A stretch of DNA of 64,000 nucleotides from Cupriavidus taiwanensis (GCF_900250075.1 NZ_LT977071.1:2375901-2439900), one strand, 5' to 3'. Numbered from the stretch's first letter, positions 16,290 to 25,830 are shown. Notes: generated by a model from the sequence alone, not told the origin. Made by a program: numbers and translations.

Positions 16290-17480
16290 ATGAGCGAAGC
16301 AGACAAGCGCGCGGCACCCGCCGGCCCGCTCGACGGCATCCGCGTGCTCGACCTGACCGCCGTCGTGCTCGGCCCGCTGGCGACGCAGGTGCTGGCGGAC
16401 TTCGGTGCCGACGTGATCAAGGTCGAAGGCCCCGAAGGCGACCTGATGCGCGCCAATGGCGTGTCGCAGCATGCCGGCATGAGCTCGATCTACCTGGCGC
16501 TGAACCGCAACAAGCGCTCGGTGGTGCTCGACCTGAAGACCGCCGAGGGCGCGGCGGCGCTGCGCGGCCTGATCGCCACCGCCGACGTGCTGGTGCACAA
16601 CATGCGCGTTGCCGCGATCGAGCGGCTGGGCTTCGGCTATGCCGAGGTGGCGCGCATCAACCCGCGCATCGTCTACTGCCTGGCCACCGGCTTCGGCCAG
16701 GACGGCCCGCACCGCGACAAGCCCGCCTTCGACGACATCATCCAGGCCGGCTGCGGCCTGGTCGCGCTGGGCTGCGCCGGCGGCGAGCGCCCGCAATACG
16801 TGCCCAGCCTGCTCGCCGACAAGACCACCGGGCTGGCGCTGGCCAATGCCGTGCTGGCCGCGCTGCTGTACCGCGAGCGCCACGGCGTGGGCCAGATGGT
16901 CGAGGTGCCGATGCTGGAAACCATGACCGCCTTCGTGATGACCGAGCATCTGGGCGGCCTGACCTTCGACCCGCCACCGGCCGGCGCCGGCTACGCCCGC
17001 CTGCTGCAAGGCGGGCGGCGCCCCGCGCCGACCCGCGACGGCTGGATCTGCGCGCTGCCCTACACCGAACGCCACTGGCAGGCCTTCTTCCGCGCGGTGG
17101 GCCGCGACGACCTGGCCGAGCGCTACCACGTGGGCGACCGCGCGCAGCGCAACGCCAATATCCGCGCGCTGTACGGCCACCTGGCCGAACTGACGCCGGC
17201 ACGCACCACGGGCGAATGGATGCAGCTGTTCGAGTCGCTCGACATTCCGGCCACGCCGATCTACGGCCTCGATGCCCTGGCCGACCATCCGCACCTGCAA
17301 GCGGTCGGCCTGTTCCAGCCAACGCACCACCCTACCGAAGGCCCCCTGCGCGAACTGCGCCCGGCCGCGCGCTTCTCGGCCACGCCGCTGTCGCTGCGCC
17401 GCCATGCGCCGGCGCTGGGCGAGCACACCGAGGAGGTCCTGCGCGAACTGGCCATGGCGCAGGATGCGCGGCAGTCATAA
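16290..17480 (+). CDS. CaiB/BaiF family III CoA-transferase
   Basis: A 396-residue class III CoA-transferase. The N-terminus GPLDGIRVLDLTAVVLGPLATQVLADFGADVIKVEGP is the family signature. The catalytic aspartate is expected in FDDIIQA, after CLATGFGQDGPH. The family moves CoA between carboxylic acids through a covalent aspartyl-CoA intermediate. AAGGAGAG precedes the ATG at 16290, 11 bases after the crotonase stop. Together with the crotonase and dehydrogenase it should activate and degrade a carboxylate. The substrate is not determinable. Confidence 0.92.
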   Translation: MSEADKRAAPAGPLDGIRVLDLTAVVLGPLATQVLADFGADVIKVEGPEGDLMRANGVSQHAGMSSIYLALNRNKRSVVLDLKTAEGAAALRGLIATADVLVHNMRVAAIERLGFGYAEVARINPRIVYCLATGFGQDGPHRDKPAFDDIIQAGCGLVALGCAGGERPQYVPSLLADKTTGLALANAVLAALLYRERHGVGQMVEVPMLETMTAFVMTEHLGGLTFDPPPAGAGYARLLQGGRRPAPTRDGWICALPYTERHWQAFFRAVGRDDLAERYHVGDRAQRNANIRALYGHLAELTPARTTGEWMQLFESLDIPATPIYGLDALADHPHLQAVGLFQPTHHPTEGPLRELRPAARFSATPLSLRRHAPALGEHTEEVLRELAMAQDARQS

Positions 17481-17500
17481 CGAATCAGGAGAAGACCGTC

Positions 17501-18667
17501 ATGAACTTTGAACTGGACGAAGAACACCGGATGCTCAAGGACCTGGTCGCGCGTTTCGTGCGCGAGCAGCTGATCCCGCTGGAACCCACGGTGCTGGCGC
17601 GCGAAGCCGCCGGCGGCCAGACGGCGCTGCTGCCGGAAGAGCAGGCACGCCTGGACGCGATGTCGCGCGAACTGGGCCTGTGGGGCCTGGACGCCCCCGC
17701 CGAGCTGGGCGGCTCCGCCCTGCCGACGGTGGCGATGGTGGGCGTCAACGAAGAACTGGGCAAGACCATCACCCCCTATGACCTGCCGCCGGATTCGCCC
17801 AACCTGCGCATGCTGATGCTGACCGCGAGCGCGGCCCAGCGCGAGCGCTACCTGGCGCCGTATGCCCGCGGCGAGACCGTGTCGGCCATCGCCATCTCGG
17901 AACCGGGCGCCGGCGGCGATCCGGCCATGATGGCCACGCGCGCCGAACGCGATGGCGACCACTGGGTGCTGAACGGGCGCAAGATCTGGATCAGCCGCGC
18001 GGCGCGCGCCGACTGGACCATCGTCATGGCCGTGACCGACAAGGCCCGTGGCGCGCGCGGCGGCATCTCCGCCTTTATCGTCGAGCGCGGCACGCCCGGC
18101 CTGCGGGTCGAGCGGCGCATCCCGATGATCGGCGGCGCCTCGACTTATGAAGTGGTGCTGGAAGACTGCCGCATCCCCGCCACGCAACTGCTCGGCGCCG
18201 AGGGGCAAGGCTTCGCGCCGATGCAGGCGCGGCTGTCGACGCGCCGCGTGCAGATGGCGGCGTGGTGCATCGGGCGCGCCCAGCGCGCGCTCGACATGAT
18301 CTGCGAATACGCACCGCAGCGGCAGACCTTCGGCGCGCCGCTGGCGCAGCGCCAGGCGATCCAGTGGTGGGTGGCCGACGCCGCCACGCGCATCCACGCC
18401 TGCCGGCTGATGACCTACGAAGCCGCCACCCGCATCGACGCCGGAGACGAAGCCCGCACGCAGGTGTCGATGATCAAGGTGTTCGCCACCGAAATGGCCT
18501 GGGACGTGATCGACCAGGCCATGCAGACCTTCGGCGCGATGGGCATGACCAAGGAGCTGCCGCTGCAGCAGATGGCCAACGAGACCCGGCTGATGCGCAT
18601 CTACGAAGGTCCCAGCGAAGTGCATCGCTGGGTCATTGCGCGCGACCTGCTCGGCCTGCGCCGCTAG
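17501..18667 (+). CDS. acyl-CoA dehydrogenase
   Basis: A 388-residue flavoprotein that would introduce a double bond into an acyl-CoA and pass electrons to ETF. It has the FAD/substrate segment ISEPGAGGDPAMMATRAERDGDHWVLNGRK (about 127-157, quoted in part: ISEPGAGGDP), the QTFGAPLAQRQAIQW region, and the C-terminal YEGPSEVHRWVIARDLL. The glutamate of YEG corresponds to the catalytic base of medium- and short-chain enzymes. CAGGAGAAG precedes the ATG, 20 bases after the CoA-transferase stop, so it is in the same operon. Confidence 0.92.
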   Translation: MNFELDEEHRMLKDLVARFVREQLIPLEPTVLAREAAGGQTALLPEEQARLDAMSRELGLWGLDAPAELGGSALPTVAMVGVNEELGKTITPYDLPPDSPNLRMLMLTASAAQRERYLAPYARGETVSAIAISEPGAGGDPAMMATRAERDGDHWVLNGRKIWISRAARADWTIVMAVTDKARGARGGISAFIVERGTPGLRVERRIPMIGGASTYEVVLEDCRIPATQLLGAEGQGFAPMQARLSTRRVQMAAWCIGRAQRALDMICEYAPQRQTFGAPLAQRQAIQWWVADAATRIHACRLMTYEAATRIDAGDEARTQVSMIKVFATEMAWDVIDQAMQTFGAMGMTKELPLQQMANETRLMRIYEGPSEVHRWVIARDLLGLRR

Positions 18668-18729
18668 GCCCGCATCGATCCCTTGCACCGGCGGAGACAC
18701 GCCGGACATGCCACCATCAGGAGACCACC

Positions 18730-19731
18730 ATGCAACAGCCTTTCCATTCCCGGCGCCGCTTCCTCGGGCTCTTTCCGGCCGCGCTGGCGCTGCTCGGCGC
18801 GGCCGCGCTGCCGGCGGCGCGCGCCGCCGATGCCGACGCCTTCCCGGCGCGGCCGATCCGCTTCATCGTGCCCTTCCCGTCGGGCAGCGGCACCGATACC
18901 ACCGCGCGCATGTTCGCCAAGAAGATCGGCGAGCTGACCGGCCAGGGCGTGGTGGTGGAAAGCAAGCCCGGCGGCAACGGCTTTATCGGCGTGCAGACCG
19001 CGCTGAATGCGCCGGCCGACGGCTACACCGTCTTTATCGGCAGCAATTCCACGCTGTCGACCAACGCGGCCACCTTCCGCAAGCTGCCGTATGACCCGTT
19101 GACGGACTTTGCGCCAATCACGCTGCTGTCGCGCGGGCCGTGCGTGATCATCGTGCCGGCCGGCTCGCCCTACCGCACGCTGGCCGAGCTGCTGGACGAC
19201 GCGCGCAAGCGTCCCGGCGCGCTCAACTACGGCACGGGCTCGATCTCGTACACGCTGTATTCGGAATGGCTCAACGAGCTGGCCCGCATCAAGACCACGG
19301 CGGTGCCGTACAAGGGCGCCGGCGATGCCATCAATGGCGTGATGGCGGCCAATGTCGATTTCGCCGTGGTCGATGCCACCGGCGCGATCGAGCTGGCCCG
19401 CGGCGGCAAGGTGCGCGCGCTGGCCTACACCGCGCCGCAGCGCTCGCCGCTGCTGCCGGACGTACCGTCCATTGTCGAAGCCGGCCTGCCGGACTTCCTT
19501 GCCTACAACTAGGTCGCGGCAGCGGTCTCGGCCAGGACGCCGCCGGCGCTGGTGAAGCGGCTGCAGGACCTGTTCACGCAGGCCGGCAATGCCCCGGACG
19601 TGCGCGAGTACTACACGCGCCAGTCGACCAAACTGATCCTGTCGTCGCCGGCCGAGATGCGGCAATACCAGAAGGACGAGATCGAGCGCTGGAAGCGGCT
19701 TGCGGCCGTGGCCAAGATCCCGCTGCAGTAA
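18730..19731 (+). pseudogene. Bug-family solute-binding protein, interrupted by an in-frame TAG
   Basis: The frame codes for MQQPFHSRRRFLGLFPAALA (a Tat-like SRRRFLG motif plus hydrophobic core) and normal Bug hallmarks (FPARPIRFIVPFPSGSGTDTT, ESKPGGNGFIG). It stops at TAG 19510-19512 after 260 residues. The same frame then continues without any other stop for 73 codons (VAAAVSARTPPALVKRLQDL and onward) to TAA at 19729-19731, giving the usual 334-codon length. A single TGG-to-TAG change would explain it, since tryptophan is common at this place in the family. The truncated product lacks the C-terminal lobe and is probably non-functional, unless this is a base-calling error. AGGAGACC precedes the ATG. 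Confidence 0.85.
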
Positions 19732-19740
19732 TCGCGCCCC

Positions 19741-20634
19741 CTAGCCGCTGTGCTCGCGCAGCAGCACCGTCAGGCGCTGGGCCAGCGGCGACAGGTAGGC
19801 GCCTGCGCGCGTGACCACGCCGATGCGCCGGCGCAGGTCGAGCTCTTCCACACCCAGCGGTAGCACGCGCAGCCCGCGCTGCATGGCCTCGCCGCCGGCA
19901 TTCGCGATACTCAGCATCTGCGTGCCCTGCATCAGCGCGAACAGCGAACTGCTGCCGAAGTCGATCTCGATGCGCGGCTGCGGCTCCGGCAGGCCGCGCT
20001 GGCGGAACGCCGCGTCGACCTGCTGGCGCAGCGTGATATGCCGTTCGGGCAGCAGCCATTCCTGCTCGGCGAGGTCGGCCAGGCGCAGCTTGCGCCGCCG
20101 CAGCAGCGCGTGGCCCTGGTCCGCCACCACCACCAGCCGGTCGTCGAACAGCGGCTGCACCGCGAAAGTGTCCGCCAGCGCGCCGGACGGGGTCGGCGCC
20201 ACCGCCATGTCCACTTCCCCGGCCGCCAGCAGATCCAGCAGGTCGCGCGCCAGCCGGCGGCGCAGCCGCAACCGCGCCACCGGCCGCTCGCGCACCAGCT
20301 GCTGGCACGCGCCCAGGATCACATCGCCCGGGATCGACGGTGAATAGCCTACGCGCAGGATGCCCTGCTCGCCGGTGCGGATGCCCAGCATCTCCTTGAT
20401 GCCGTCCTGGTACTCCAGCTGGATGCGCCGCGCGCGCTCGAGGAAGCGGGTGCCGGCGTAGGTGGCGGCGATGCCGTTGGCGGTGCGCTCGAACAGCGGC
20501 AGCCCCGCCTGCGCTTCCACCCGTTGCACCGCCTTGGTCAGCGCCGGCTGGCTGATCCCCAGCGCCTCGGCGGCCCGCCCGATGCCGCCGTGCGCCGCCA
20601 CGGCGAGGATGTATTCGATATCCCGCGTCTCCAT
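19741..20634 (-). CDS. LysR-family transcriptional regulator
   Basis: A 297-residue LysR regulator. The N-terminal helix-turn-helix (about 1-65) contains GGIGRAAEALGISQPALTKAVQRVEAQAG (key part ISQPALTKAVQRVE). The C-terminal periplasmic-binding-like effector domain begins near residue 92 (GILRVGYSP). The start at 20634, METRDIEYILAV, is the family's normal N-terminus. It is divergent from the acyl-CoA ligase cluster, and a LysR-type inverted repeat lies between them. The coinducer is unknown but is probably a substrate or intermediate of that cluster. It lies tail to tail with the broken Bug gene. Confidence 0.92.
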   Translation of the reverse strand: METRDIEYILAVAAHGGIGRAAEALGISQPALTKAVQRVEAQAGLPLFERTANGIAATYAGTRFLERARRIQLEYQDGIKEMLGIRTGEQGILRVGYSPSIPGDVILGACQQLVRERPVARLRLRRRLARDLLDLLAAGEVDMAVAPTPSGALADTFAVQPLFDDRLVVVADQGHALLRRRKLRLADLAEQEWLLPERHITLRQQVDAAFRQRGLPEPQPRIEIDFGSSSLFALMQGTQMLSIANAGGEAMQRGLRVLPLGVEELDLRRRIGVVTRAGAYLSPLAQRLTVLLREHSG

Positions 20635-20656
20635 TGCCTCACATTCCCGACGGTTA

Positions 20657-20670
20657 TGGCTTTATAGCCA
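20657..20670. promoter_or_regulatory. candidate LysR-type box
   Basis: TGGCTTTATAGCCA at 20657-20670 is a near-perfect inverted repeat (TGGCT/AGCCA) with a T-N-A layout typical of LysR recognition sites. It lies 23 bases upstream of the lysR start and about 100 bases upstream of the divergent ligase gene, which is the usual geometry for autorepression and activation of the neighbour. Confidence 0.5.
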
Positions 20671-20767
20671 ATACCTCATTGTGGTGATGCCCGCCATCTT
20701 ACAGACTACAGCGCACGAGCACACCACCGAGCGTGCAGCAAGATCATTCAGCCTACACGGAGACAGC

Positions 20768-22321
20768 ATGGGTTTCGCGTATTTCCTGCGCCGCGCCGCG
20801 CGTTACTGGGGCGACCAGCCCGCCATCCTCTACCAGGACCAGGTGGTGACCTATCGCCAGCTCGACGAACGCTCGACGCGGCTGGCCAATGCGCTGCTGG
20901 CGCTGGGCCTGCGCCCCGGCGACCGCGTCGCGGTGCAGTCGCGCAACCGGCCCGAGCTGGTCGAACTGGAATGCGCGCTGTACAAGGCCGGCCTGGTCAA
21001 GGCCGCGCTCAACCCGCGCTTTACCGCGGCCGAGGCCAGCGACGTAGTCGACAACTGCACCCCGCGCGTGCTGATCGCAGGCCCCGGCTATACCGGCTAC
21101 GACCGCGCCACGGCAGGCTTCGGCAGCATCGAGACCTTTATCGCCATCGGCGCGGCGCCCGCCGGCTACGTCGAATACGAGGCGCTGCTGGCCAACGCCG
21201 GCACCACCGCACCCGACATCACCCCGGCGGCCGACGACCTGGCCGTGCTGCATTTCTCGTCGGGCTCCACCGGCAAGATCAAGGCGGCCATGCAAAGCTA
21301 CGGCAACCGCATCGCGGCGCTGCGCAAGATGGTGTCCGGCATGGACCGCCCCGCCCGCCCGGGCGACCGGCTGGCGCTGATCGGCCCGGTCACGCACGCC
21401 TCCGGCATGCTGATGCAGCCCTACCTGTATGTGGGCGCGACGCTGGTGCTGTTCGAAAAATTCGAGCCGGCGCACTTCCTGGCCGAAGTCGCGCGCCTGC
21501 GCATCACCCATGTGTTCATGGTGCCGGCCATGATCAACATGCTGCTGGCCGAGCCCACGCTGGCGCAGGCCGACCTGTCGAGCCTGAAGACGCTGGCCTA
21601 CGGCGCTGCGCCGATGGCGCCGGCACGCATCCGCGAGGCCTGGGAGCGCATCGGCCCGATCCTGTCGCAGGGCTATGGCGCCAGCGAATCGACCTCCGGC
21701 GTCACGCGGCTGTCCACCAGCGACCATGCCGACGCCATTGCCAACCATCCCGAGCGCCTGGCCTCGTGCGGCCGCGCGCTGGGCGAGACCGAAGTGCGCG
21801 TGGTCGACGAGCACGGCAAGGAAGTGGCCGTGGGCGAGATCGGCGAACTGGTGATCCGCGGCGACGACGTATTCCACGGCTACTGGAACGAGCCCGCGCT
21901 GACGCGCGAGACCCTGGTCGACGGCTGGCTGCATACCGGCGACATGGCGCGCGTGGACGAGGCCGGCTATCTCTACCTGGTCGACCGCAAGAAGGACATG
22001 ATCATCTCCGGCGGCTTCAACGTCTACCCGACCGAGGTCGAGGCCACGCTGTACCAGCACCCCGACGTGCTGGAGGCCTGCGTCATCAGCGTGCCGGACG
22101 ACACCTGGGGCGAAAGCGTCAAGGCCGTGGTCACGCTGCGCCCCGGCCGCGAGGCCACCGCGCAGCAGCTGATCGCGCACTGCCGCGAGCGCATCGCCGA
22201 CTACAAGTCGCCGCGCTCGGTCGACTTTGTCGCCGAGCTGCCCAAGAACGCCAGCGGCAAGCTGGCCCGCAAGATCGTGCGCGAACGCTACTGGCAAGGC
22301 GTCGGACGCCGCGTCAACTGA
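20768..22321 (+). CDS. AMP-binding acyl-CoA ligase
   Basis: A 517-residue member of the ANL adenylating family. It shows the P-loop-like FSSGSTGKIKAAMQSYGN (about 160-178), the YGASESTSG motif, GWLHTGDMARVDEAGY, DRKKDMIISGGFNVYPTEVE and the C-terminal catalytic lysine in PKNASGKLARK. It would activate a carboxylic acid to acyl-AMP and then acyl-CoA. The ATG at 20768 has GGAGAC upstream; the frame is open much further back through the divergent promoter, which is not coding. It heads an operon with an acyl-CoA dehydrogenase, a Bug protein and a CoA-transferase. Confidence 0.92.
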   Translation: MGFAYFLRRAARYWGDQPAILYQDQVVTYRQLDERSTRLANALLALGLRPGDRVAVQSRNRPELVELECALYKAGLVKAALNPRFTAAEASDVVDNCTPRVLIAGPGYTGYDRATAGFGSIETFIAIGAAPAGYVEYEALLANAGTTAPDITPAADDLAVLHFSSGSTGKIKAAMQSYGNRIAALRKMVSGMDRPARPGDRLALIGPVTHASGMLMQPYLYVGATLVLFEKFEPAHFLAEVARLRITHVFMVPAMINMLLAEPTLAQADLSSLKTLAYGAAPMAPARIREAWERIGPILSQGYGASESTSGVTRLSTSDHADAIANHPERLASCGRALGETEVRVVDEHGKEVAVGEIGELVIRGDDVFHGYWNEPALTRETLVDGWLHTGDMARVDEAGYLYLVDRKKDMIISGGFNVYPTEVEATLYQHPDVLEACVISVPDDTWGESVKAVVTLRPGREATAQQLIAHCRERIADYKSPRSVDFVAELPKNASGKLARKIVRERYWQGVGRRVN

Positions 22322-22348
22322 AGCCGGAAAGGCACCGAGGAAACCGCC

Positions 22349-23530
22349 ATGTTCGACCACCTGACCAACCCCGTCCTGCTGGAAACCCGTGCCGGCATCC
22401 GCCGCTTTATCGACGAAGAGCTGCGCCCGCTCGAACAGGAGCTCGGCCTGGGTTCCGAGGACCCGTGGCCGCGCGAGACCCTGCGCCAGGTCTGGCGCCG
22501 CTCCAGCGAGCTGGGCTTTTACGCCGCCTGCCTGCCCACCGCGCTCGGCGGCAAGGGCCTGAACATCCAGGAACAATGCGCGCTCAAGGCCGACCTGGCC
22601 GCGAGCGGCTCGACCCTGGCCGCGCACGTGCTGGGCGACCTGGGCGGCCCGCCGCGCGTCGGCAACATGCTGAAGTACGCCACGCCCGAGCAGCTCGAGC
22701 GGTATTTCAAGCCGGTGATCCGAGGCGAGAAGTCGACCTGCTTCGCGCTGACGGAAACGCATTCGGGCTCCGATGCGCAAAGCATCAAGACCGCTGCCGT
22801 GGCCGACGGCGATGAGCTGGTCATCAACGGCGGCAAGCACTACATTAGCGGCGCGCCCTTCGCCGACTTCGCCATCGTCATGTGCGTAACCGACGCCACC
22901 GCCACGCCGCCGGCCATCACCGCGGTGCTGGTCGACCTGGACCTGCCCGGCGTAACCGTGACCAACGAATACGTGCCGATGTCCGGCCAGCATATCGATG
23001 GCGATATCCGCTTCGACAATGTGCGCGTGCCGCGCGCCAACGTCTTCGGCGGCGAGGGCAACGGCTTCAAGCTGGGCATGTCGCGCATCAACGTGAACCG
23101 CCTGCTGCACTGCCCCAGCATGCTGGGGCTGGCCATGCGGGCGTATCAATCATCGGTGGAATATGCCGGCCAGCGCCGCCAGTTCGGCGGCCCGATCGCG
23201 CGCTTCCAGGCGATCCAGCACATGCTGGCCGACATGGCAGCGGCGCTGTGGGCCTGCGAAAGCATGATCGCGCACACCGCGGCGCTGGCCGACGCCGGCG
23301 CCGACCTGCGCATGAAGGCCGCGGCGTGCAAGCTGTTCGTCTCGGAGCGCTGCTTCGAGGTGGCCGACAAGGCCGTGCAGATCCACGGCAATGTCGGCGT
23401 CACGCGCGGCCATCCGGTCGAGCAGACCTTCCGCAAGCTGCGCATGTTCCGCATCTTCACCGGCACCAGCGAGATCCAGCGCAACACCATCGCGCGGGCT
23501 ATCCTGGAACCGCTGCAGCAGAAAGCCTGA
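22349..23530 (+). CDS. acyl-CoA dehydrogenase (no YEG glutamate)
   Basis: A 393-residue acyl-CoA dehydrogenase with ALTETHSGSDAQSIKTAA, the VINGGKHYISG flavin region and the C-terminal HGNVGVTRGHPVEQTFRKLRMFRIFTGTSEIQ (key part FTGTSEIQ). Where medium-chain enzymes have the catalytic glutamate (YEGT), this one has threonine (FTGT). In this superfamily the base can sit elsewhere, as in isovaleryl- and long-chain enzymes, so activity is still likely but substrate class may differ. It begins 27 bases after the ligase and is cotranscribed with it. Confidence 0.9.
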   Translation: MFDHLTNPVLLETRAGIRRFIDEELRPLEQELGLGSEDPWPRETLRQVWRRSSELGFYAACLPTALGGKGLNIQEQCALKADLAASGSTLAAHVLGDLGGPPRVGNMLKYATPEQLERYFKPVIRGEKSTCFALTETHSGSDAQSIKTAAVADGDELVINGGKHYISGAPFADFAIVMCVTDATATPPAITAVLVDLDLPGVTVTNEYVPMSGQHIDGDIRFDNVRVPRANVFGGEGNGFKLGMSRINVNRLLHCPSMLGLAMRAYQSSVEYAGQRRQFGGPIARFQAIQHMLADMAAALWACESMIAHTAALADAGADLRMKAAACKLFVSERCFEVADKAVQIHGNVGVTRGHPVEQTFRKLRMFRIFTGTSEIQRNTIARAILEPLQQKA

Positions 23531-23607
23531 CCGTGCCGGCGGCGCGGTCGCCGCCAGCATCCGGTTCCCGGCCACAGCACAATACGACAAGACCACGGAG
23601 ACCAAGC

Positions 23608-24600
23608 ATGAACCGCCGAAACTGGCTTGCCACCGCCGGCGCCGCCGCGCTGGGCAGCCTGCTGCTGCCGGCCCGCGCCGCCAGCGCCGCATCCCCCTAC
23701 CCCACCCGCCCGATCCGCCTGATCGTGCCGTTTATCGCCGGCAGCACGCCGGACAACACCGCGCGCACGCTGTCGGCAGAGCTGGGCAAGAAGCTCGGCC
23801 AGCCGCTGGTGGTCGAGAACATGCCCGGCGCCGGCGGCATCATCGGCGCCGGCGCGCTGCGCCGCGCCGCGCCCGATGGCTACACGCTCGGCATCCTGGC
23901 CAACTCGCACGTCATCAACGTGCACATGTACCGCAAGATGCCGTACGACCCAACCCAGGACTTCACGCCGATCACGGCGTTGTCGGGCGGGCCGTCGGCG
24001 CTGGTGGTGCCCATGTCCTCGCCCTACAAGACCGCGGCCGAGCTGGTCGCGGCGATGAAGAAGGAGCCGGGCAAGTTGAACTACGGCTCCGGCGGTAAGG
24101 GCAGCATCGCCCATCTGGCGGTGGAGACCATGCTGCACCAGACCGGCTGCGACGCGGTGCATATTCCCTACAAGGGCGCGCCGGAGATCCTCACCTCGAT
24201 GCTGACCGGCCAGACCCAGTTCGGCATGCCGGTGCTGGGCACGGCGACCCAGTACGTGCGCAACAACCAGGTCAGGGTGCTGGCCGTCACCGCTGCCGCG
24301 CGTTCGCCCTACTTCCCCGACGTGCCGACCATGGCCGAAGCGCTGCCGCCTGGCTTTGTCATCGACAACTGGAGCGGCCTGTTCGCGCCGGCCAACTTCC
24401 CGGCCGAGCTGGCGCAGAAGCTGCACGCCGCGGTGCGCGCGCTGCAAACCGCCGGCGTGTTCGACGCCCAGCTCAAGGCCAATGCCGGCGAGCTGCGCCG
24501 CAGCGCGTCGCCGGCGCAGTTCGGCACCATGGTGGCCAGCGACAACGCGCGCTATGGCGACCTGATGAAGTCGATCGGCATGACCGGCGACCTGGGCTGA
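23608..24600 (+). CDS. Bug-family (TctC) periplasmic solute-binding protein
   Basis: A 330-residue Bug protein with signal peptide MNRRNWLATAGAAALGSLLL, which has a twin arginine but not the full Tat motif, cut near ARAASAAS. Mature hallmarks are YPTRPIRLIVPFIAGSTPDN, VVENMPGAGGIIGAGALRRA and VDNWSGLFAP-type C-terminal residues (here IDNWSGLFAPANFP), showing the tryptophan that is lost in the broken paralogue at 18730. It lies between the acyl-CoA dehydrogenase and a CoA-transferase, so it probably delivers the compound these enzymes degrade. No membrane transporter subunits are nearby. Confidence 0.92.
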   Translation: MNRRNWLATAGAAALGSLLLPARAASAASPYPTRPIRLIVPFIAGSTPDNTARTLSAELGKKLGQPLVVENMPGAGGIIGAGALRRAAPDGYTLGILANSHVINVHMYRKMPYDPTQDFTPITALSGGPSALVVPMSSPYKTAAELVAAMKKEPGKLNYGSGGKGSIAHLAVETMLHQTGCDAVHIPYKGAPEILTSMLTGQTQFGMPVLGTATQYVRNNQVRVLAVTAAARSPYFPDVPTMAEALPPGFVIDNWSGLFAPANFPAELAQKLHAAVRALQTAGVFDAQLKANAGELRRSASPAQFGTMVASDNARYGDLMKSIGMTGDLG

Positions 24601-24632
24601 TACAGCTGGCCTGCTCCCTGCGCCGCACGCCA

Positions 24633-24666
24633 CGCCGCGCATGCGGCGCTTGTGTTTTCTCCTTTT
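24633..24666 (+). terminator. candidate terminator after the Bug gene
   Basis: A short GC hairpin, CGCCGC (24633-24638), loop GCAT, GCGGCG (24643-24648), is followed by a T-rich tail CTTGTGTTTTCTCCTTTT. It would end or attenuate the ligase transcript before the CoA-transferase gene at 24682. Confidence 0.45.
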
Positions 24667-24681
24667 CCCCTGAGGCTCCGC

Positions 24682-25776
24682 ATGAAGCCAGCATGGTCTT
24701 GCCTGAACGACGTCACCATCCTCGACGTCAGCCAGTTGCTGCCCGGCCCGCACGCCTGCAGCCTGCTGCGCCAGCTTGGCGCGGAGGTGATCAAGGTCGA
24801 GCCGCCCGGCAGCGGCGACACCGCGCGCCAGCTGGGCGCGCATGTGTATGCGCAGTTCAATCGCGGCAAGCGCTCGGTGGCGCTGGACCTGAAATCGGAC
24901 GCCGGCCGCGCCGCGTTCCTGGACCTGGTGCGTGATGCCGACGCCGTGGTCGAAGGCTTCCGCCCCGGCGTGATGGCGCGCCTGGGCTTGGGCTACGAGG
25001 CGCTGGCGGCGGTCAATCCGGCCATCGTGCTGTGTTCGGTCTCAGGCTTCGGCCAGACCGGACCGTACGCCAGCCACGCCGGGCATGACCTGAACTACCT
25101 GGCGCTGGCCGGGTACTGGGCCACGCCGGTACAGGTCCACGATGCAGTCTCGCGCCCGCGCGTGCGGGTGTCGGATTACGCAGCGTCGGGCTATGCGGCG
25201 TTATCGCTGGCCGTGGCGATCATGAGCGCGCGGCAGCACGGACAGGGGCAGCATCTCGATGTGTCGATCCACGATGCCGTGCTGTCGTGGACCGCCCCTG
25301 GTGCGTGGACTGCGCGCGCACACGAGGATTGCCCCCGGGCCTCACCCACCGTGATGCCGGAAAACGATTTGTTCGAAACCCGCGACGGGCGGCACCTGGC
25401 GCTCGGCATCCTCGAGAACAAGTTCTGGGACAACCTGTGCGCGGCGCTGGGCGACGCGTTCCCCGCGCTGCGCGATCCGCGCTTGGCCACGCGCGCCGGG
25501 CGCGGTGGGCACAAGGTGGAGGTCAATGACCTGCTGGCGGCGGTGTTCCGCACGCGCGACCTGGCGGAATGGGAGGGCTTCTTTGCACCGCTGGATATCC
25601 CGTTCTCGCCGGTGCTGGGTGCTGGCGAGTTGTTCGAGGATGCGCATGTGCGGGCGCGGGGGGTGGTGCGGCAGCTTGAGGGCGGGATTGCGGTGAGTTT
25701 TCCGGTGAAGTTTTCGTTGGGCTTGCCGGAGGGGGACGATTTTGTGGCGGAGGTTGGGCAACACAATCCGCGGTAG
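24682..25776 (+). CDS. CaiB/BaiF family III CoA-transferase
   Basis: A 364-residue class III CoA-transferase with the N-terminal signature VTILDVSQLLPGPHACSLLRQLGAEVIKVEPP (key part LLPGPHACSLLRQLGAEVIK) and the region GHDLNYLALAG, whose aspartate aligns with the catalytic residue of the family; related alpha-methylacyl-CoA racemases share this segment. TGAGG lies upstream of the ATG at 24682; an earlier in-frame ATG at 24652 is within the putative terminator tail. The last 40 codons use noticeably more G/T-ending codons (such as TTG and GTG runs) than the rest of the gene. Confidence 0.9.
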   Translation: MKPAWSCLNDVTILDVSQLLPGPHACSLLRQLGAEVIKVEPPGSGDTARQLGAHVYAQFNRGKRSVALDLKSDAGRAAFLDLVRDADAVVEGFRPGVMARLGLGYEALAAVNPAIVLCSVSGFGQTGPYASHAGHDLNYLALAGYWATPVQVHDAVSRPRVRVSDYAASGYAALSLAVAIMSARQHGQGQHLDVSIHDAVLSWTAPGAWTARAHEDCPRASPTVMPENDLFETRDGRHLALGILENKFWDNLCAALGDAFPALRDPRLATRAGRGGHKVEVNDLLAAVFRTRDLAEWEGFFAPLDIPFSPVLGAGELFEDAHVRARGVVRQLEGGIAVSFPVKFSLGLPEGDDFVAEVGQHNPR

Positions 25777-25802
25777 CGGCGTCACGCCGTTCCGCTCATG
25801 AT

Positions 25803-25830
25803 CGTCATTCCCGCGAAGGCGGGAACGACG
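25803..25830. repeat. palindromic dispersed repeat
   Basis: The arms CGTCATTCCCGC and GCGGGAACGACG flank GAAG, with one mismatch between arms. The core TCATTCCCGCGAAGGCGGGAA is a very common interspersed palindromic element in Burkholderiales intergenic DNA. It sits between the CoA-transferase stop and a convergent small gene and may act as a terminator for both. Confidence 0.65.
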
